In this document: piece after piece, positions 61,229-64,000 of the stretch
How positions within the stretch are numbered: the first letter of the stretch is position 1
How the letters are laid out: every line of letters begins with the position of its first letter
NCBI RefSeq assembly: GCF_026723765.1
Contig: NZ_CP113524.1
Span: 4,350,001 to 4,414,000, forward strand
Direction of reading: 5' to 3'
From: Lacrimispora xylanolytica
GTDB lineage: Bacteria; Bacillota; Clostridia; Lachnospirales; Lachnospiraceae
DNA: 64,000 bases
Made by a program: the position numbers and the translations under genes
Notes under the pieces: generated by a model
Databases searched by the model: none
Seen by the model: only the letters and a program-made list of their open reading frames with translations
Told to the model about the DNA's origin: nothing

Positions 61229-61427
61229 TTATCCACCAAATGAATTGTGGAAACTGTGGATAATGTGGAAATCTGGTATACATAATTTGGATTTTCATTT
61301 CCAATCCTGTCGATTTGCTGATAAAACCGAGATTTTGTAAATTGTAAGACTTTAAATTATGTAAATCAAAAAATCCACATAGTTTCTTAACATAAAATGT
61401 TGAAAACTATGTGGATAATGTGGATAA
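61229..61427. promoter_or_regulatory. Cluster of DnaA boxes between murC and dnaD
   Basis: Three perfect 9-mers TGTGGATAA (complement of TTATCCACA) at 61255-61263, 61410-61418 and 61419-61427, the last two directly adjacent and abutting the murC stop. A one-mismatch box TTATCCACC lies at 61229-61237, with further partial matches at 61246, 61264 and 61371. The 130 bases between are very AT-rich. There is no dnaA or dnaN gene near, so I read it as a DnaA-binding regulatory or titration site, not oriC. Confidence 0.8.
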
Positions 61428-62807
61428 CTATACTCCTAACAGGTTTTCTCCCACTTTTACAATGTCTCCGGCTCCCATAGTTATCAACAAATCACCGTGT
61501 ATACAATTTTCTAAAATAAATGTTTCTATTTCTTCAAAAGATGGGATGTAGTGTACTTTTACTCCCATTTTCTCGATTCTATCTGCAATATCTCTGGAAC
61601 TGATGCCTAAATTGTCGGTTTCTCTGGCCGCATAAATATCTGCCAGGATTACCTCATCCGCTAAGGATAAGGATTCTGCAAATTCGTCTAAAAACGCTCT
61701 GGTACGTGTATAAGTATGGGGCTGGAAAACAACCCAGAGTTTCTTATGTGGATAATGCTTTGCTGTTTCCAGAGTCGCTCTTATTTCCTGGGGGTGGTGG
61801 GCATAATCATCAATGATGGTCACACCGGAAAGCTCCCCTTTCTTTTCGAAACGGCGGTTCGTTCCTGTAAAACGCTTTAATCCTTTTTTGATCATCTCCA
61901 TGGAAATACCAAGTTCATGGCATACCGCTGCGGCGGACAGAGAGTTATACACATTATGCTCTCCGGAGACTCCAAGCGTTACCGTATCAACCTCTTCCCC
62001 ATCCACGTAAAGCTCGTAGGTAGCTCTTGCCAGTTCATCAAACCGTATATTCTTGGCCTGATATCTACTGTCCTCATTCTTTCCAAAGGTGATCACCTTA
62101 CAGGGAAGTCCTTCTATGATGTCCTCCATGTGGTCGATATCTTTGTTTATCACTAATAAGCCCTTCTCCGGCAGCTTCTCTGCAAAGAGACGGAAGGAAT
62201 GGCGTATATCTTTTAAATCCTTAAAAAAATCAAGATGGTCTGCTTCTATATTTAATATAACTGCTGTGGTAGGGTAAAAGGATAAGAAGCTATTGGTATA
62301 TTCGCACGCTTCTGTTACAAACAAATCCGGGCCGCCCACACGAATATTTCCGCTGATGGAATTTAGTATACCTCCAACTGAAATAGTGGGATCTGTATCC
62401 GCACACAGGAGAACCTCTGTAATCATGGAAGTAGTGGTGGTCTTACCGTGGGTGCCGGAAACAGCGATAGCATTCTCATAATTTTTCATCATCTGTCCCA
62501 GAAGCTCTGCTCTGGTCAAAATGGGAATTCCTTTTTCGCTTGCTCTCATAAATTCAGGGTTATCCGGGTGAACAGCTGCTGTATATACTACTACATCAAT
62601 CTCATCTGTGATGTTTTCTGCTCTCTGACCGTAAGCGACTGTTGCTCCTTTTGCCTCTAAGTGACGGGTAAGATCTGACTCATGGGCATCGGAGCCGGAG
62701 ACTGTAAAGCCTTCATCAATGAGTATCTCTGCAAGCCCGCTCATGCTGATGCCGCCGATACCAATAAAATGTATTGCTTCCGGTTTATTAAAATCAATCT
62801 GATACAT
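61428..62807 (-). CDS. murC: UDP-N-acetylmuramate--L-alanine ligase
   Basis: 459 residues. The N-terminal HFIGIGGISMSGLAEIL (UDP-binding), the ATP loop VSGTHGKTTTTSMI, and DDYAHHPQEI in the C-terminal domain are all MurC. It adds L-Ala to UDP-MurNAc. The start at 62807 has AAGGA 10 bases upstream; the frame extends to 62855. It is followed directly by DnaA boxes and then dnaD in the same direction, an order seen in related genomes. A TATAAT at 62906-62901 may be its promoter, without a good -35. Confidence 0.96.
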   Translation of the reverse strand: MYQIDFNKPEAIHFIGIGGISMSGLAEILIDEGFTVSGSDAHESDLTRHLEAKGATVAYGQRAENITDEIDVVVYTAAVHPDNPEFMRASEKGIPILTRAELLGQMMKNYENAIAVSGTHGKTTTTSMITEVLLCADTDPTISVGGILNSISGNIRVGGPDLFVTEACEYTNSFLSFYPTTAVILNIEADHLDFFKDLKDIRHSFRLFAEKLPEKGLLVINKDIDHMEDIIEGLPCKVITFGKNEDSRYQAKNIRFDELARATYELYVDGEEVDTVTLGVSGEHNVYNSLSAAAVCHELGISMEMIKKGLKRFTGTNRRFEKKGELSGVTIIDDYAHHPQEIRATLETAKHYPHKKLWVVFQPHTYTRTRAFLDEFAESLSLADEVILADIYAARETDNLGISSRDIADRIEKMGVKVHYIPSFEEIETFILENCIHGDLLITMGAGDIVKVGENLLGV

Positions 62808-62962
62808 GTTTTTTCCATCCTTAATTTTGTATTCGGTATATCGTACTATGTTCACTTACTTTTACTGCTTTTCTTCTGGAAAGTCAACTCTTTCTTCTCT
62901 ATTATATAAGAAAGCACAGAGAAAATCTACATTAGAATCCAGGACGCCATTTCTATGATATG

Positions 62963-63004
62963 AAAAAATGCACCTTACAGATTCTATGACCTGTAAAGTG
63001 CTAT
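62963..63004 (-). terminator. Terminator of the WQG-repeat gene
   Basis: Minus strand: GCACTTTACAG, loop, CTGTAAGGTGC then ATTTTTTC; 11-bp stem with one wobble. Confidence 0.85.
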
Positions 63005-63019
63005 TTATGACACATATTA

Positions 63020-63820
63020 TCAGGACCTGCCTGCTGCCAGAGGCTCCCCTTCTTCCAGAGTCGTCTTAACCACAAACGATATCATATAAATCATCTCTTT
63101 AAAGCTTCGGAAGGTCTGCTGTGATTTACCTTCCCGCCAGTAGATCATTCCCTGCCAGGTACAGTGCTCCCGAAACATGACCTTCACGGAAAATGAAGCC
63201 TTCTGTCCTGTCCTTATTAACTCCTCTGAGGCTTCTTTGGAAATTAGTCTTCCATAGTGGATACCAGTCACCGGATCATGGCCTTCTGTTATGCTGATAT
63301 CCATGTAATTTCCCCAAAGGGGTAATGACCAGCGTTCAAACGACGCCTGGCTTAAGAGCTCTTCAACCTCTTCCTCTCCTAACCCATCGCCTTTTCTCAG
63401 CACAGCATCGGTAACCATTATAAATTGAAGCACACTGTCAAAGGAAGCAGTTCTGTTTCCATCGTCCCAAATCATGGTTCCCTGCCAACAGGCATGGTAC
63501 CGGAAGCGTAGATAGATGCGAATGGTTGTTAAGGCTCCCTTTCTGTCGCTCCTTTTGATTCTCTCAATTTCAGAATCCCCAGGGTCGGAACCGGGGAGAC
63601 TGCGTATCTGAAAGGTCTGCTTTGGAGCTCCCACAGAATCAAATAAATGGTCCATATTTTTGATCATCTCTGAAAAACTGCGAAACAGGACTCCAAAAGA
63701 GTCTTCTCTTTGAAAGATTGCTCCCTTAATTTCCCAGTCATCGTAGGAATCCACTGCTATTGTCAGATATCGGTCTGCCTCGCTAACCACGCTCATTCTA
63801 CCAATTGCCATTTTAATCAC
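63020..63820 (-). CDS. Protein with three copies of a WQG-type repeat, function unknown
   Basis: 266 residues, no signal peptide or membrane helix. Three related segments are visible: residues 19-60 (DSYDDWEIKGAIF, then FRSFSEMI), 98-142 (RFRYHACWQGTMIW, then FDSVLQFI) and 209-253 (MFREHCTWQGMIYW, then FRSFKEMI). Each is a strand, W-x-x-G turn, strand, then Phe-Ser helix. Similar repeats occur in Lachnospiraceae hypothetical proteins. The start is GTG at 63820, with AAGGA 5-6 bases upstream. Confidence 0.8.
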   Translation of the reverse strand: MIKMAIGRMSVVSEADRYLTIAVDSYDDWEIKGAIFQREDSFGVLFRSFSEMIKNMDHLFDSVGAPKQTFQIRSLPGSDPGDSEIERIKRSDRKGALTTIRIYLRFRYHACWQGTMIWDDGNRTASFDSVLQFIMVTDAVLRKGDGLGEEEVEELLSQASFERWSLPLWGNYMDISITEGHDPVTGIHYGRLISKEASEELIRTGQKASFSVKVMFREHCTWQGMIYWREGKSQQTFRSFKEMIYMISFVVKTTLEEGEPLAAGRS

Positions 63821-63859
63821 CGTCGTCCTTATAGATTATATTTATTATATACAGCTGCG

Positions 63860-63914
63860 GTTACATACCAGTTACATTTTTAGTTGTTCAAAAATATTTT
63901 ATTACAAAATGTAA
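63860..63914. repeat. TGTAAC repeats upstream of the WQG-repeat gene
   Basis: GTTACAT at 63860 and 63871 (11-base period) and the palindrome TTACA-AAA-TGTAA at 63902-63914, just upstream of two TATAAT-like sequences. A possible regulator site. Confidence 0.5.
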
Positions 63915-63943
63915 CTTTTTGCAATTATTTGTAGAATGAGAAC

Positions 63944-63983
63944 AAAAAAACTTCCGGCCATATTCATGGAGCGGAAGTTTTTA
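63944..63983. terminator. Bidirectional terminator at right edge
   Basis: AAAACTTCCG, loop, CGGAAGTTTT with A-run and T-run on either side. It probably ends a minus-strand gene lying beyond the window. Confidence 0.82.
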
Positions 63984-64000
63984 TATGGATTTCACTTATT

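Noticed and set aside
61229-61427. Chromosomal replication origin
   Set aside because: DnaA boxes and AT-rich DNA are present, but dnaA, dnaN and rpmH are absent and the flanks are murC and dnaD. A regulatory cluster is more likely; GC skew would decide.

Overview
The window looks like chromosome from a spore-forming, low-to-mid-GC Clostridia member, most likely Lachnospiraceae (Lacrimispora / Clostridium sphenoides-type). This is inferred from Bacillota-type ribosome binding sites (AGGAGG), TTGACA/TATAAT promoters, sporulation genes (spoVG, spmB), a large Alu-type SRP RNA, a T-box leader, the glgC/glgD pair, meso-diaminopimelate dehydrogenase and a DnaD/DnaC helicase-loader pair. Nearly all of it is core or lineage-typical genome. 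I see no insertion sequence, prophage, CRISPR array, tRNA or rRNA gene.

Layout. 1-7.5 kb (minus): an operon pfk - dnaX - ybaB - recR - large TPR/acidic-repeat protein - HAD hydrolase (cut by the left edge), preceded by the SRP RNA gene and tadA. 8-16.3 kb (mostly plus): a radical-SAM activase, a minus-strand gene with 14 Gly-Met-Thr-Gly-Pro heptads, nagB, a 50-codon leader ORF in a foldable RNA before a three-gene ABC-2 exporter, hemerythrin, a HIT protein and a UPF0340 protein. 16.3-25.2 kb (minus): an orphan peptide-binding lipoprotein, a membrane-anchored oleate hydratase, and a metG - traX - tatD - rsmA operon driven through a T-box. 25.2-31.2 kb: a DUF885 lipoprotein, a FabT-like MarR regulator with a GerMN-like lipoprotein, spmB, an ArsC/Spx protein, a single-pass membrane protein and murG.

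31-43.3 kb (minus) holds two linked blocks. A Tad/Flp-type pilus locus of 11 genes starts at a near-consensus promoter at 43.29 kb. It carries two different prepilin peptidases, TadZ, TadA, TadB, TadC, a Flp-like pilin, a DUF5702 protein, two pseudopilin-like proteins (one with a duplicated His/Cys motif) and a membrane FHA protein. It is followed by a rhomboid protease - HIT - sigma factor operon. 43.5-51.4 kb: an ArsR-type regulator divergent from the pilus locus, DUF2508, glgB, a kinase-fold protein, DUF3783, ddh, and glgC - glgD - spoVG, which ties glycogen precursor synthesis to a sporulation-associated regulator. 51.5-64 kb: asnS, an SbcD/YhaN-like nuclease-ATPase pair, prs - brnQ, and murC, dnaD and dnaC in one direction with DnaA boxes between murC and dnaD. 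The last gene encodes a protein with a threefold WQG repeat.

Best leads: the leader RNA/peptide before the ABC exporter (two mutually exclusive perfect pairings of its Shine-Dalgarno region), the DnaA-box cluster at the helicase-loader genes, the composition of the pilus locus, a possible rhomboid/sigma/membrane-protein signalling set, and two proteins dominated by short tandem repeats.
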